Assembly: GCA_903842595.1 (NCBI GenBank)
Contig: CAIMMO010000250.1
Coordinates: forward strand, 1-34,418
Direction of reading: 5' to 3'
DNA from: an uncultured Alphaproteobacteria bacterium
GTDB lineage: Bacteria > Pseudomonadota > Alphaproteobacteria > Caulobacterales > Hyphomonadaceae
DNA length: 34,418 nucleotides
In this document: in pieces, positions 18,745-26,903 of the stretch
Layout: every line of letters starts with the position of its first letter
How positions within the stretch are numbered: the first letter of the stretch is position 1
Notes under the pieces: generated by a model
The model's input: the letters and a program-made list of their open reading frames with translations, nothing else
Databases searched by the model: none
What the model was told of the DNA's origin: nothing
Position numbers and translations under genes: made by a program

Positions 18745-19626
18745 TCAGCTGCGGGTGGCGGTAAGCAGGTCGGCCTGCGCCGCTGCCAGCGCCGCGTCGA
18801 TCAGTGTTTCCCATCTCGCCGCTGTCACAACCTCGAGCGAGCCCGCTGGGGACGCGACAGAGCGTGAAGCGTTGACAACCCCGCCCTCCAGTCGATCACC
18901 GCGCCTGACGAAGCCCGCGACGGCATCGCGGGCGCCTGCGCCCTGAGCCCCATAGCCCGGAACCAGGAATAGCGCCTCGCCTGCGGCGGCGCGCAGCCGG
19001 CGCGCATCGTCCGGCCCCGTGGCGCCGGCGACCATCATCAGGCCCGACCAGCCACCTCTGCCGCGGAGGCGCTGGACCAGCGGCTGCAATGCGCGAGCGA
19101 CGTGGAGGTAGAGCGGTTCACCATCGACCAGCCTGGCCTGGAAGTCAGCTGAGCCGGGATTGGATGTACGCGCCAGAACGGCGACACCCTTGCCAGCCCG
19201 CTCGGCGACATCGACGAAGGGCGCGATCGTGTCGACGCCCATGTAAGGGTTCACTGTAATGGCGTCGCACGGACAGGACGCTGCCTCACCGAGATAGCCC
19301 TCCGCATAGCCTTCCGCCGTCGTGCCGATATCGCCGCGCTTGGCGTCGAGGATGACAATCAGGCCCGCGCGGGTCGCGGTCTCGCAGACCGTTTCGAGGG
19401 CCGCGAGCCCCTTTGCGCCCCAGCGCTCGAACAGGCCAGCCTGCGGCTTCACCACGGCGACCTTGCCTGCGCTACGTTCGACCAGTGCAACACCCCAGCG
19501 CGCGGCGGCGTCAGGCCCAGGCGGTCCGAACAGCGGGGGCAGCAAAGCGGGATGCGGGTCGATGCCCACGCAAAGCGGGCCGAGGCGTCGAACCCCGTTC
19601 ATCAGGCGATCAGCGAAGATATCCAT
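18745..19626 (-). CDS. pyrF: Orotidine 5'-phosphate decarboxylase, type 2
   Basis: The product is 293 residues, the length of the larger type 2 OMP decarboxylases, not the ~230-residue enterobacterial form. The catalytic motif is LDAKRGDIG, with Asp94, Lys96 and Asp99, and there is a substrate block ITVNPYMGVD. It makes UMP from OMP, the last step of de novo pyrimidine synthesis. ATG 19624-19626 shares its A with the TGA (19626-19628) of the upstream protease gene, so TGATG overlap suggests translational coupling. An in-frame GTG at 19647 inside the protease gene is a weaker alternative. Its association with a protease and a DUF350 protein is unusual for pyrF. Confidence 0.93.
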   Translation of the reverse strand: MDIFADRLMNGVRRLGPLCVGIDPHPALLPPLFGPPGPDAAARWGVALVERSAGKVAVVKPQAGLFERWGAKGLAALETVCETATRAGLIVILDAKRGDIGTTAEGYAEGYLGEAASCPCDAITVNPYMGVDTIAPFVDVAERAGKGVAVLARTSNPGSADFQARLVDGEPLYLHVARALQPLVQRLRGRGGWSGLMMVAGATGPDDARRLRAAAGEALFLVPGYGAQGAGARDAVAGFVRRGDRLEGGVVNASRSVASPAGSLEVVTAARWETLIDAALAAAQADLLTATRS

Positions 19627-20522
19627 CAGGGGTGATTCACGCGGCACAGGACTTTGACGACGGCGCGCGAGTCCCTAAGCCGATCCGCCTCCGCTGCATA
19701 GGAGGTGGCCGAAATCGGCCGCGCATCGCCGCCGACAGTGACCAGCCCCTGGCCGTCGAGAAAGCTGCGGATCGAGTCAGGGGAGGCCGAGTAGATGCGG
19801 CCGCGGCGAGGGCTTTCGGCGACAGTGACGCCGATCACCGCGCCATCCTGGTCGAACACCGGGCCACCGCTCATGCCAGAAAGGGTGCCTTCGATGCCAT
19901 CGGTACGCTCCTGCTCCGCCCAGGTGAGAACGGGCTCCTCCATCGCGTAGCGGCCGCGCGTTACCAGGTTGGAGCGGGATTCCAGCACTGACACCGCCTC
20001 GCCTGACATGCCTTGCGGAAAGCCGACATGGTAGCCCGGCTCACCGACACGAAGATCTCGATCCAGATCGAGCTGCAGGGCGACCGGGGCGCGATCGGTG
20101 ACCAGCAGGGCGAGATCGCTGTCCGCAGAGGTATGTACCTCGTTTACCCTCACCATGCGGCCATTGCCCACCGCGAGGCCAACCCGCGTACAGCCGTCGA
20201 CGACGTGGCGGGCGGTGAGCCATGCACCGGCCTCGTTGATCGCGAAGGCTGTGCCGATGCCATCCTCGGCGTCACCGACCTGGACAAGCACGCGTTCGTC
20301 AAAGGGGTGAGATCCGGGAAGAACGGGCCCGGCTTCGGAATTCGGCGCGACGATCTCCGGCCGGGAGTTGAAGCCGGGCGCGGGAACGTCCGATCGCGCT
20401 TCCTCGCGAACATCGGGGTCAGGGTCGCGGAATGGATCGTCGTCGCCCGCGCCGCTGGAAAACAGCGTCCCGACGATCACGGCCAGTACGACCGCATAGA
20501 CGACCCAGTCGGGAATCCTCAT
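19626..20522 (-). CDS. Trypsin-like serine protease, S1C type
   Basis: The product is 298 residues. An N-terminal hydrophobic segment (residues 5-22, VVYAVVLAVIVGTLF) lacks a clear cleavage site and probably anchors the protein in the inner membrane with the rest in the periplasm. A Pro/Asp-rich linker (~25-75) follows. The chymotrypsin-fold triad is visible: His106 in TARHVVDG, Asp136 in DSDLALL and Ser218 in SGMSGGPVFD. This matches DegP-like S1C peptidases, but there is no PDZ domain after the protease core, so the role is probably not housekeeping DegP. It is in an operon between a DUF350 gene (43 bases upstream) and pyrF. Confidence 0.87.
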   Translation of the reverse strand: MRIPDWVVYAVVLAVIVGTLFSSGAGDDDPFRDPDPDVREEARSDVPAPGFNSRPEIVAPNSEAGPVLPGSHPFDERVLVQVGDAEDGIGTAFAINEAGAWLTARHVVDGCTRVGLAVGNGRMVRVNEVHTSADSDLALLVTDRAPVALQLDLDRDLRVGEPGYHVGFPQGMSGEAVSVLESRSNLVTRGRYAMEEPVLTWAEQERTDGIEGTLSGMSGGPVFDQDGAVIGVTVAESPRRGRIYSASPDSIRSFLDGQGLVTVGGDARPISATSYAAEADRLRDSRAVVKVLCRVNHP

Positions 20523-20565
20523 GCCCGTCTCCGCGAGCCACTAATATTCGTCCGCGGGCACGAAC

Positions 20566-20973
20566 TCACAAGGCCGCCGCCATGATCATTGCAGCAGCAA
20601 TCTTCACGCCTGCCAGCACCAGCGCCGCGCCGACCTCGTCACGCTCTATTCGCTTGGGAAGGTCGCGCAGCAGGAGGTCGGAAGCCCGAAAGGCCAGCAA
20701 TTGCAAGAGGATGGCGACAACGCCCCAGATAAGGATGTCGTAGACCGTCGTGGCCGTGGCGAGGCAGGCCGACATCGGAACCGCAAGTCCGACAATGACC
20801 GCGCCGACACTGATGCCTGCAGAAACGTTCCCCGCCCGGATCAGCTGCATCTCCTTCATCGGTGTCAGCAGCATATGGACGATGCAGCCAGCCATCAGAA
20901 GGGCGAGCGTAACGCCGCCATGAATCAGGAAATCCGGAAACCCCTTCACGAATGTCTGGATCGCGATATCCAT
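20566..20973 (-). CDS. DUF350 family membrane protein
   Basis: The product is 135 residues. Four hydrophobic helices are expected near 14-36, 52-70, 78-95 and 113-134, with the DUF350 pattern of EMQLIRAGNVSAGISVGAVIVGLAVPMS followed by ILIWGVVAILLQLLAF (given in parts). DUF350 proteins are small inner-membrane proteins whose function is not established; some occur with YjfL/UPF0719-type genes. The gene ends 43 bases before the protease start on the same strand. Confidence 0.8.
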   Translation of the reverse strand: MDIAIQTFVKGFPDFLIHGGVTLALLMAGCIVHMLLTPMKEMQLIRAGNVSAGISVGAVIVGLAVPMSACLATATTVYDILIWGVVAILLQLLAFRASDLLLRDLPKRIERDEVGAALVLAGVKIAAAMIMAAAL

Positions 20974-21091
20974 GCCCTAGCTCCGTCCACGGCCTGTTCA
21001 CCGGAGCATCGGGATACACGGTTTGCGTGCCAGCGCGAGCCGCCAGGGTTCACAGATTGGCCACCGCTTCGGGCCTTTTCCGTGGAAGCGG

Positions 21092-21511
21092 TCAGACACC
21101 GAAAGCCGCCAGAAAGGCGGCCGTTATAGCGGCGACGGTCATCAGGAGCGTTAACGCCACGGCGACCGCGCGTTGCGTCGAGGTGCGTTTCCTGATTCCG
21201 GGCACCGTCTTTTCCTTGCGCGGGGCAAGCGTCCAGACATTCGACAGGAAACCGAGCGCACAGATTGCCGATACGATCGCGGCGGCCCTCGCGCCGCCCA
21301 GCAGGGCTGCGCCCGTGGCGAGGCCAAGCAGCAGCGCCTGCAAGCCTGCAGTCGCGGAGATCACCTTGCGGATCATCCGGTCGGCCCTGCCGGCGTCCAA
21401 CCCATCGAAGTGCGTGTTGGGGACGATGACGGCCGCCGTCCATCCGCTGGCGGCAGCGCCGCCAGCACCAAGCGCCGCAACGGCAAGCATGATCGAGGTG
21501 AAATCCGCCAT
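21092..21511 (-). CDS. Hypothetical membrane protein with four predicted helices
   Basis: The product is 139 residues from ATG 21511, which follows GGAG at a good distance; the frame extends to 21544 but without a better site. Hydrophobic stretches near residues 5-30, 51-75, 79-98 and 112-137 predict four helices. A conserved-looking loop NTHFDGLDAGRADRMIRK separates helices 1 and 2. I do not recognise a family. It lies upstream of the DUF350 gene on the same strand (118-base gap) and may belong to the same transcription unit. It is divergent from the inhibitor lipoprotein. Confidence 0.6.
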   Translation of the reverse strand: MADFTSIMLAVAALGAGGAAASGWTAAVIVPNTHFDGLDAGRADRMIRKVISATAGLQALLLGLATGAALLGGARAAAIVSAICALGFLSNVWTLAPRKEKTVPGIRKRTSTQRAVAVALTLLMTVAAITAAFLAAFGV

Positions 21512-21673
21512 GGCGCGTCTCCGGGCCCCGTGCGTTCGGGACATGGCCGCAGTCTAGAGGGATTCGGCGGGGTCCGGCAGCGCGGCAAAAATCCTGTCCG
21601 GGCTGGCGAATCTGGTTGCAACGGCCTTAAGCGGGGCGGAAGGTCGACGCATTGCGACGAGGGGACTTTGTTC

Positions 21674-22381
21674 ATGAGACTTAGGTCGATTGCGGTTGCT
21701 GCTGGTCTTGGCCTCGCGGCCTGCGCCGGGCAGACGGTGACGGACGGAGGCGACGCGAAACCTGTGACGGACGAGCGTTTCGACTATGCTGCGAACTTCA
21801 CCTGCGAGGGCGGGTCGAAGCTGGATGTCGTGTTCCACCACGGTGATGGCGAGACGCTGGCGCGGGTCGACGGGGGGGCTGCGATCAGCCTGAAGGTCGA
21901 TGAGGCCGCAACGACCGGGATGACGTGGAAGAACGAAAAAGTCTCACTGATGCTGGAAGGCCCCGGCGCCACCTGGACGTCGGACGGCGCAACACGCGCC
22001 TGCACGTTCGAGCCCCGCTCGTTGCCGCCGCCGAAGATGGACGGCGTAGCGCGGACGCTGACGAGCGAGGATGCCGGCAAGTCCTTCGATGTGAAGGTTG
22101 GAGAGAAGATCGCGGTGGCGCTGTCGGGCGTGCCGACAGCTGGCTATGTCTGGGGCGCATCTGGGCCGCCGGCATGGGTGAAGGCCACCGATGGTCCGGG
22201 CGGGTCGACAACGACCTCGCAATTCCTGCCGGGCTTCGCTGGCGGCAATCACTGGGAAGTGGTGGTATTCGAGGCCGTCGCCGCGGGCGAAGGCGAAATC
22301 ACGCTGGCCCAGCGCAGGCCGTGGGAAAGTACAGCCGAACCTGATGCTTCGACCTTCAAGTTCATGCTCAAGGCCGGCTAA
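21674..22381 (+). CDS. Lipoprotein with MliC-like and chagasin-like (I42) domains
   Basis: The product is 235 residues with AGGGGA upstream of ATG 21674 and lipobox LAAC, Cys17. Residues ~37-112 look like an MliC/PliC lysozyme-inhibitor domain: FDYAANFTCEGGSKLDVVF, an ATTGMTW segment and a closing Cys at 110 that may pair with Cys44. Residues ~130-234 look like a chagasin-type cysteine-peptidase inhibitor (I42): the VPTAGYVW loop at 153-160, GFAGGNHWEVVVFEA and the RRPWE loop (214-218). These are the three inhibitory loops of chagasins. The protein would sit in the envelope and could block both lysozyme and papain-type peptidases; that dual activity is inferred from domains. It overlaps the next gene, so they are probably cotranscribed. 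Confidence 0.75.
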   Translation: MRLRSIAVAAGLGLAACAGQTVTDGGDAKPVTDERFDYAANFTCEGGSKLDVVFHHGDGETLARVDGGAAISLKVDEAATTGMTWKNEKVSLMLEGPGATWTSDGATRACTFEPRSLPPPKMDGVARTLTSEDAGKSFDVKVGEKIAVALSGVPTAGYVWGASGPPAWVKATDGPGGSTTTSQFLPGFAGGNHWEVVVFEAVAAGEGEITLAQRRPWESTAEPDASTFKFMLKAG

Positions 22382-23099
22382 GTCGCTGTTGCGTGTGCTG
22401 GGCTTCGCTTGCGCTGCGCTTGTCGCGACTGCCTGCGCGCCGCTCGTGGAACAGCCCGACGCCGGCAGCATTCGCGCGGCGAGACAAGCGGCGCTGCAGT
22501 TCGACCAGCGCATGGCGCCCGAGATCATCGCGCGGCTACAGCGGGATGAGGATCCGGTCGCGGTCTGGCTGGCCTATGCCGACCACGTTCCGGACTGGGG
22601 ACGCGAGATCAGCAACGAGGTCGAGGTCGAATTCAGCCGCACGGCGCTTGGCGTGCGGAATCCAGCCAATGCGCCTGACGACTGGGAGCGTCAGCAGATG
22701 GAGCAGATGAGCTTCATGCTGGACTCGGGCCTGGACGCCGCGACGCTGGATGTCGCGGAGATACGGTACGAGGGCGATGAAGAGGTCTTCCGCTGGATGC
22801 GGCCGATCCTGATGACGGAGGAATGCCTCGTCTGTCATGGGGAGAATATCGGACATCGCGTGAAGCTGCTGCTGGGACAGGAGTATCCGCTCGACGAAGC
22901 GACGGGCTACTCGGCCAACCAGCTCGGCGGGGCGTATTCGGTGCGGCAGGTCCTGAGCGTCGGCGGCAAGCCGCCACCGCCCTGGTCGGACATCCCTGCA
23001 CCGGTCGTGGCCCCGGCCGACGCCCGCGCAAACGACGATGCCCCGCTCGTCTCGTCGCCGCCCGATTCGTCGACGCCCGCGTCGGATAACCTGCCCTGA
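22344..23099 (+). CDS. Tll0287-like (DUF3365) haem lipoprotein
   Basis: With ATG 22344 the product is 251 residues and overlaps the preceding gene by 38 bases. TTG 22389 or GTG 22395 are possible shorter starts that would begin directly at the signal RVLGFACAALVATAC. The lipobox is ATAC (Cys31 with the long start). The Tll0287-like domain is recognised from VEFSRTALGVRNPANAPDDWE and a single c-type haem motif CLVCHG (Cys161, Cys164, His165 with the long start). A Pro/Ser/Asp-rich tail follows (~210-251). DUF3365 domains are periplasmic haem-binding modules, often sensory; here there is no kinase or cyclase fused. It precedes the alternative oxidase by 80 bases. Confidence 0.78.
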   Translation: MLRPSSSCSRPAKSLLRVLGFACAALVATACAPLVEQPDAGSIRAARQAALQFDQRMAPEIIARLQRDEDPVAVWLAYADHVPDWGREISNEVEVEFSRTALGVRNPANAPDDWERQQMEQMSFMLDSGLDAATLDVAEIRYEGDEEVFRWMRPILMTEECLVCHGENIGHRVKLLLGQEYPLDEATGYSANQLGGAYSVRQVLSVGGKPPPPWSDIPAPVVAPADARANDDAPLVSSPPDSSTPASDNLP

Positions 23100-23102
23100 T
23101 AT

Positions 23103-23114
23103 ACCTCCGGAGGT
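23103..23114. promoter_or_regulatory. Twelve-base perfect palindrome ahead of the alternative oxidase
   Basis: ACCTCCGGAGGT is a perfect palindrome located 66 bases before the alternative oxidase start and directly after the haem lipoprotein stop. It could be an operator or part of the gene junction; the embedded GGAGG could also act as a ribosome site, but it is too far from any start. No other copy was noticed in this region. Confidence 0.3.
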
Positions 23115-23179
23115 GCGGCATTCGCTCCCGTGGCGTCAGGGGCACTGGTTCCCGTCGGGGCGATATCCATATCCGGTCA

Positions 23180-23899
23180 ATGAGCGACCTTACGCGTCAC
23201 CACGCAGCGAAGGGGGTGTCCGATCGCATTGCGCTCGGGATCACGAAGCTGCTGCGCTTTTTCGCCGATACCTTCTTCGCGCATCGCTATGGCCACCGCG
23301 CCATCGTTCTGGAAACCGTCGCAGGCGTGCCCGGCATGGTTGGCGGCATGATGCAACATCTGAAATCGCTGCGCCGGATGCGTGACGATGATGGCTGGAT
23401 CAGGGAACTGATCGACGAGGCCGAAAATGAACGCATGCACCTGATGGCGTTCGTTGCGCTGTTCAAGCCAAATGCATTCGAGCGCTTTCTTGTCCTTCTC
23501 GCACAGGGCGTGTTCTGGAACTTCTACTTCGTCCTCTACCTTTTCGCACCGCGAACGGCCCACCGCACGATCGGTTACTTCGAGGAGGAGGCGGTGATCT
23601 CCTACACGCAGTTCCTCGCTGAGATAGATGCGGGGCGCATCGACAATGGGCCCGCTCCCGAGATCGCGATAACCTACTGGAAGATGGCGCCTGATGCGCG
23701 GCTGCGCGACCTTGTGATCGCCGTAAGAGCGGACGAGATGAAGCATCGCGACGTGAATCACGGCTTCGCAGCGAAGCTGGACGCGACCAGAACGCCCGGC
23801 CGGAACCTGGAGAACGAGCCCTCCACGCTTCCAGCAAATCCGAGAGAGCATCGGGGCGAGACCCGGCCGGCACTTGCACGCACGTCAGCCGGTCCTTGA
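23180..23899 (+). CDS. Alternative (ubiquinol) oxidase
   Basis: The product is 239 residues with all diiron ligands of AOX. They are Glu45 in VLETVAGVPGM, Glu84 and His87 in ENERMHL, Glu136 in FEEEAVISYT, and Glu186 with His189 in RADEMKHRDVNH. AOX oxidises ubiquinol and reduces oxygen to water without proton pumping; it is cyanide-insensitive, and in several bacteria it is induced by nitric oxide or respiratory block. The amphipathic helices around 42-62 and 100-125 bind the membrane monotopically. The start has only weak ribosome-site support. The C-terminal tail (from ~205) is polar and variable. The gene follows a haem lipoprotein, a suggestive redox pairing. Confidence 0.93.
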   Translation: MSDLTRHHAAKGVSDRIALGITKLLRFFADTFFAHRYGHRAIVLETVAGVPGMVGGMMQHLKSLRRMRDDDGWIRELIDEAENERMHLMAFVALFKPNAFERFLVLLAQGVFWNFYFVLYLFAPRTAHRTIGYFEEEAVISYTQFLAEIDAGRIDNGPAPEIAITYWKMAPDARLRDLVIAVRADEMKHRDVNHGFAAKLDATRTPGRNLENEPSTLPANPREHRGETRPALARTSAGP

Positions 23900-23913
23900 A
23901 GCGCCCACAGATG

Positions 23914-25002
23914 CTAGGCCTTGGCGCCCTTCTTGCCTGCACCGTAGACCGGCGTGGCGGTGGCCGACGCTTCGTCCAGTGGCCAGCGCGCACGCGCAGG
24001 CGTATCCAGCGGATCGGAATAGCCAAGGCGCAGGCGTTCGGCGCCGGCAAGCGCGATCATCGCGGCGTTGTCGGTGCACCAGCGCAGTGGCGGAGCGACA
24101 AAGCGGAAATCGTGGTGCCGCGCTTCAGCCTCGAGGCGTGCGCGGAGCCCCTTGTTGGCGGCAACGCCGCCGGCCACGACGAGCGTGCGGCGATCGGTGA
24201 GCCCGGCCACCAGCTCCATCGCGCGGGCAGACTTCACTGCGAGAATGTCGGCCACAGCTTCCTGGAAGGACGCGCAGATATCGGCGCAGCGCTGCGCGGT
24301 CAGCGGGAGTTCTTCTGCTGCGCGGCGGACGGCGGTCTTCAGGCCGGAAAAGCTCATGTCCAGACCTGGCCGGTCGAGAAGCGGCCGAGGAAGAGCTACG
24401 GTGCCTGCAGCGCCGGTCAGCGCTGCGCGTTCGACGGCGGGCCCACCCTGCCCGGCGAGGCCAAGAAGCTTGGCGGTCTTGTCGAAGGCTTCGCCCGCCG
24501 CATCGTCGATCGTCGAGCCGAGGCGGCGATAGCGCCCGACGCCCTCCACGAACACGAACTGGCAATGACCGCCTGAAACCAGCAGGAGCAAGTAGGGGAA
24601 ACTTACCTCCTCGGCGAGCCGCGGGCTGAGGGCATGGCCTTCCAGATGGTTGACGGCGACCAGCGGCAGGCCACGTGCGAGCGCGATCGCCTTGGCGGTC
24701 GACAGCCCCGCCATGACCCCGCCGATGAGGCCCGGACCTGCGGTGGCGGCGATCCCGGTCAGCCCGACCCAGCCGACGCCTGCCTCTTCCGTCGCGAGGC
24801 GGATAAGCGAATCCAGCCGTTCGACATGGGCCCGGGCGGCGATTTCGGGTACAACCCCGCCATAGAGGGCGTGGTCCTCGGTCTGGCTGGCGACATGCTC
24901 AGACAGCACCTCGGCCCTGCCGTTTTCGAGGCGCACGACCGCCGCCGCGGTCTCATCGCAGCTGGTTTCGATACCAAGAACCGTGACAGCGCCTTGCATC
25001 AT
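23914..25002 (-). CDS. tsaD: tRNA threonylcarbamoyladenosine synthase TsaD
   Basis: The product is 362 residues, slightly long with a polar tail. N-terminal [29 protein letters not shown] and the metal-binding NHLEGH (His119, His123) plus CTDNAAMIA (Asp311) identify the Kae1/TsaD ASKHA ATPase. It transfers the threonylcarbamoyl group to A37 of ANN-decoding tRNAs together with TsaB and TsaE. The start may be either of two adjacent ATGs (25002 or 24999). It converges on the alternative oxidase gene (14 bases apart) and is divergent from hemC with only 42 bases between starts, so their promoters must overlap the coding ends. Confidence 0.96.
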   Translation of the reverse strand: MMQGAVTVLGIETSCDETAAAVVRLENGRAEVLSEHVASQTEDHALYGGVVPEIAARAHVERLDSLIRLATEEAGVGWVGLTGIAATAGPGLIGGVMAGLSTAKAIALARGLPLVAVNHLEGHALSPRLAEEVSFPYLLLLVSGGHCQFVFVEGVGRYRRLGSTIDDAAGEAFDKTAKLLGLAGQGGPAVERAALTGAAGTVALPRPLLDRPGLDMSFSGLKTAVRRAAEELPLTAQRCADICASFQEAVADILAVKSARAMELVAGLTDRRTLVVAGGVAANKGLRARLEAEARHHDFRFVAPPLRWCTDNAAMIALAGAERLRLGYSDPLDTPARARWPLDEASATATPVYGAGKKGAKA

Positions 25003-25044
25003 TGCGGCGGCGCTTGTACGCCGCGAACGTTCAGAAAGCCAACG

Positions 25045-26031
25045 ATGACATCACAGCGGGCAGTATCGGGGACAGTCAGGATCGGCACGCGGGGCTCGCC
25101 CCTGGCGCTGGCGCAGGCGAACATGTTTGCCGCGCTGATCGCCGAGGCGTCACACGGCAGGATCGCCACGGTGCTGCACACATTCACAACGACGGGAGAC
25201 AAGATCCTCGACCGGCCGCTGCAGGAGGCGGGCGGCAAGGGCCTGTTCACCAAGGAGCTCGACCGTGCGCAGGAGCTGGGCGAGATCGACATAGCGGTGC
25301 ACTCGCTTAAGGACGTGACCGTCACCCTGCCCGACCACCTCTATCTGGCGACATTCCTTGAGCGCGAAGATCCGCGCGACTGCCTAATCGGGCCCGTTGG
25401 TTCGCTCGCGGATTTGTCGCACGGCGCGGTTGTGGGCTCGTCCAGCCTGCGGCGCCAGGCTCAGCTGCTGGCCGCACGTCCGGACCTGAAAGTCGTGATG
25501 TTCCGCGGCAACGTGCAGACCCGCCTGCGCAAGTTGGCAGAAGGTGAAGCGCAGGCGACCATTCTTGCCGCAGCAGGCCTTCGCCGGCTCGGCATGATCG
25601 ACAAGGCGGCCGGCATCCTCGAGATCGACGAGATGCTGCCGGCTGCAGGCCAGGGCATCATCGGCGCCACGCTGCGAATGGATGCGCCTGACTGGCTGAA
25701 GGAACTCGCGGCGAAACTCGACAATGAGGAGGCGCGACTTGCAGCGCTGGCCGAGCGGGCCTTCCTGCGCAAGCTCGACGGCTCGTGCCGCACGCCGATC
25801 GCTGCACACTTCAGGCTGACGCCGGAGGGCGCCGAGATGGCGGGCGAACTTCTCGCCGAAGACGGCTCACGACGCTGGCGCGCCGAAGGCTTGATCGAGG
25901 GCCGGCCAAGTGCGTTTGACGTCGAAGTGCTTGGGAGTGCGCTGGGCGAAGATGTCGCCGCCGAACGTGCGTATGAACAGGAAGGCATCCCGCGCCCTGA
26001 CGATGGCGATGAAGAAGACGCCGACGCGTGA
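25045..26031 (+). CDS. hemC: Hydroxymethylbilane synthase (porphobilinogen deaminase)
   Basis: The product is 328 residues. [16 protein letters not shown] starts the fold; HSLKD carries catalytic Asp90; [10 protein letters not shown] (Arg137, Arg138) and FRGNVQTR (Arg154) bind substrate carboxylates. Cys248 in LDGSCRTP anchors the dipyrromethane cofactor. It condenses four porphobilinogens in cytoplasmic haem synthesis. ATG 25045 gives a short 10-residue extension before the fold; the longer open frame upstream runs through the tsaD 5' end on the other strand and was rejected. The C-terminal tail after ~310 is acidic. hemD follows on the same strand. Confidence 0.97.
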   Translation: MTSQRAVSGTVRIGTRGSPLALAQANMFAALIAEASHGRIATVLHTFTTTGDKILDRPLQEAGGKGLFTKELDRAQELGEIDIAVHSLKDVTVTLPDHLYLATFLEREDPRDCLIGPVGSLADLSHGAVVGSSSLRRQAQLLAARPDLKVVMFRGNVQTRLRKLAEGEAQATILAAAGLRRLGMIDKAAGILEIDEMLPAAGQGIIGATLRMDAPDWLKELAAKLDNEEARLAALAERAFLRKLDGSCRTPIAAHFRLTPEGAEMAGELLAEDGSRRWRAEGLIEGRPSAFDVEVLGSALGEDVAAERAYEQEGIPRPDDGDEEDADA

Positions 26032-26080
26032 TCTTGTCCGCAGCTCACTTGGCGACTTGCGATCCGGATCGCCTGAGCGG

Positions 26081-26833
26081 ATGATTGAACCGCCCCGAAA
26101 CCTGCAAGGCCTGAGCCCTGTGCCGCACTCACCCTTGCCACGCATCCTGGTAACTCGCAGCGAACCTGGCGCGTCCGAGACGGCGCAGCGACTGCGCGCC
26201 GCCGGTTTCGACGTGATCGTTGAGCCGCTGTTTGCGATTGTGCCGGTTGATGCCGCAATTCCGGAATTCGACGCCCTCGCCTTCACCAGCGCAAACGGGG
26301 CGCGGCAATTCGCCAGGCTGTCGCGGCGGCGGGATGCGCGCGTGTTCTGCGTCGGTGCCCGTACGGCTCAGGCGGCCCGCGACGCAGGCTTTACCGAAGT
26401 TGTTTCAGCGGACGGCGATGTCGAGGCGCTAATCGATCTGATTGCCCGCAAATTGCCCCACGAAATGCGCCTTCTGCATGTCGGCAATGCCGAAAGCCGT
26501 GGCGATCTCGCCGAACGGCTGTCGGCGGCAGGCCATGTGGCCTGGTTTGTTCCGGTTTTCCACGCGGCTCCGGTTCAGTCGCCAGGCCCGAACCTTGCCG
26601 CCTTGCTCGCAGGAGAAGCGCAGATCAACGCCGTGATGGTCCACTCGCCGCGCGCTGCGACCATCCTGGCGGGATTTGTCGACAGCGCGGGTGGCCGTGC
26701 CTTGCCTCCGATCGTTGCGATTTCGGAGGCTGCCGCCGCGCCGCTGGCCGACCACGCGGCCCGCATCGAAATCGCCGCCACGCCGGACGAAACGGCGCTC
26801 GTTTCAGCCCTCGCGCGTCTCGTTTTCGGTTGA
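26081..26833 (+). CDS. hemD: Uroporphyrinogen-III synthase
   Basis: From ATG 26081 the product is 250 residues; GTG 26120 is a possible shorter start directly at the PRILVTRSEP core. HemD sequences are poorly conserved, but the two-domain pattern is clear: ILVTRSEPGA, DALAFTSANGARQFARL, FCVGARTAQAARDAGF, LLHVGNAESRGDLAERL, and VMVHSPRAATILAG with ISEAAAAPL. It cyclises hydroxymethylbilane, inverting ring D, to uroporphyrinogen III. The 49-base spacing after hemC and the following mitofilin-like gene match the usual alphaproteobacterial hem cluster. Ribosome sites for both starts are weak. Confidence 0.85.
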   Translation: MIEPPRNLQGLSPVPHSPLPRILVTRSEPGASETAQRLRAAGFDVIVEPLFAIVPVDAAIPEFDALAFTSANGARQFARLSRRRDARVFCVGARTAQAARDAGFTEVVSADGDVEALIDLIARKLPHEMRLLHVGNAESRGDLAERLSAAGHVAWFVPVFHAAPVQSPGPNLAALLAGEAQINAVMVHSPRAATILAGFVDSAGGRALPPIVAISEAAAAPLADHAARIEIAATPDETALVSALARLVFG

Positions 26834-26903
26834 GACAAGCGCCGATCTCTGCATATCCTTTTCGCGGGGAGGCGGAAGGCAGACGCCATGAGGCTGGTGG
26901 TCG

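Noticed and set aside
24634..25044. Upstream extension of hemC
   Set aside because: It lies over the 5' part of tsaD on the other strand and has no homology to HemC.
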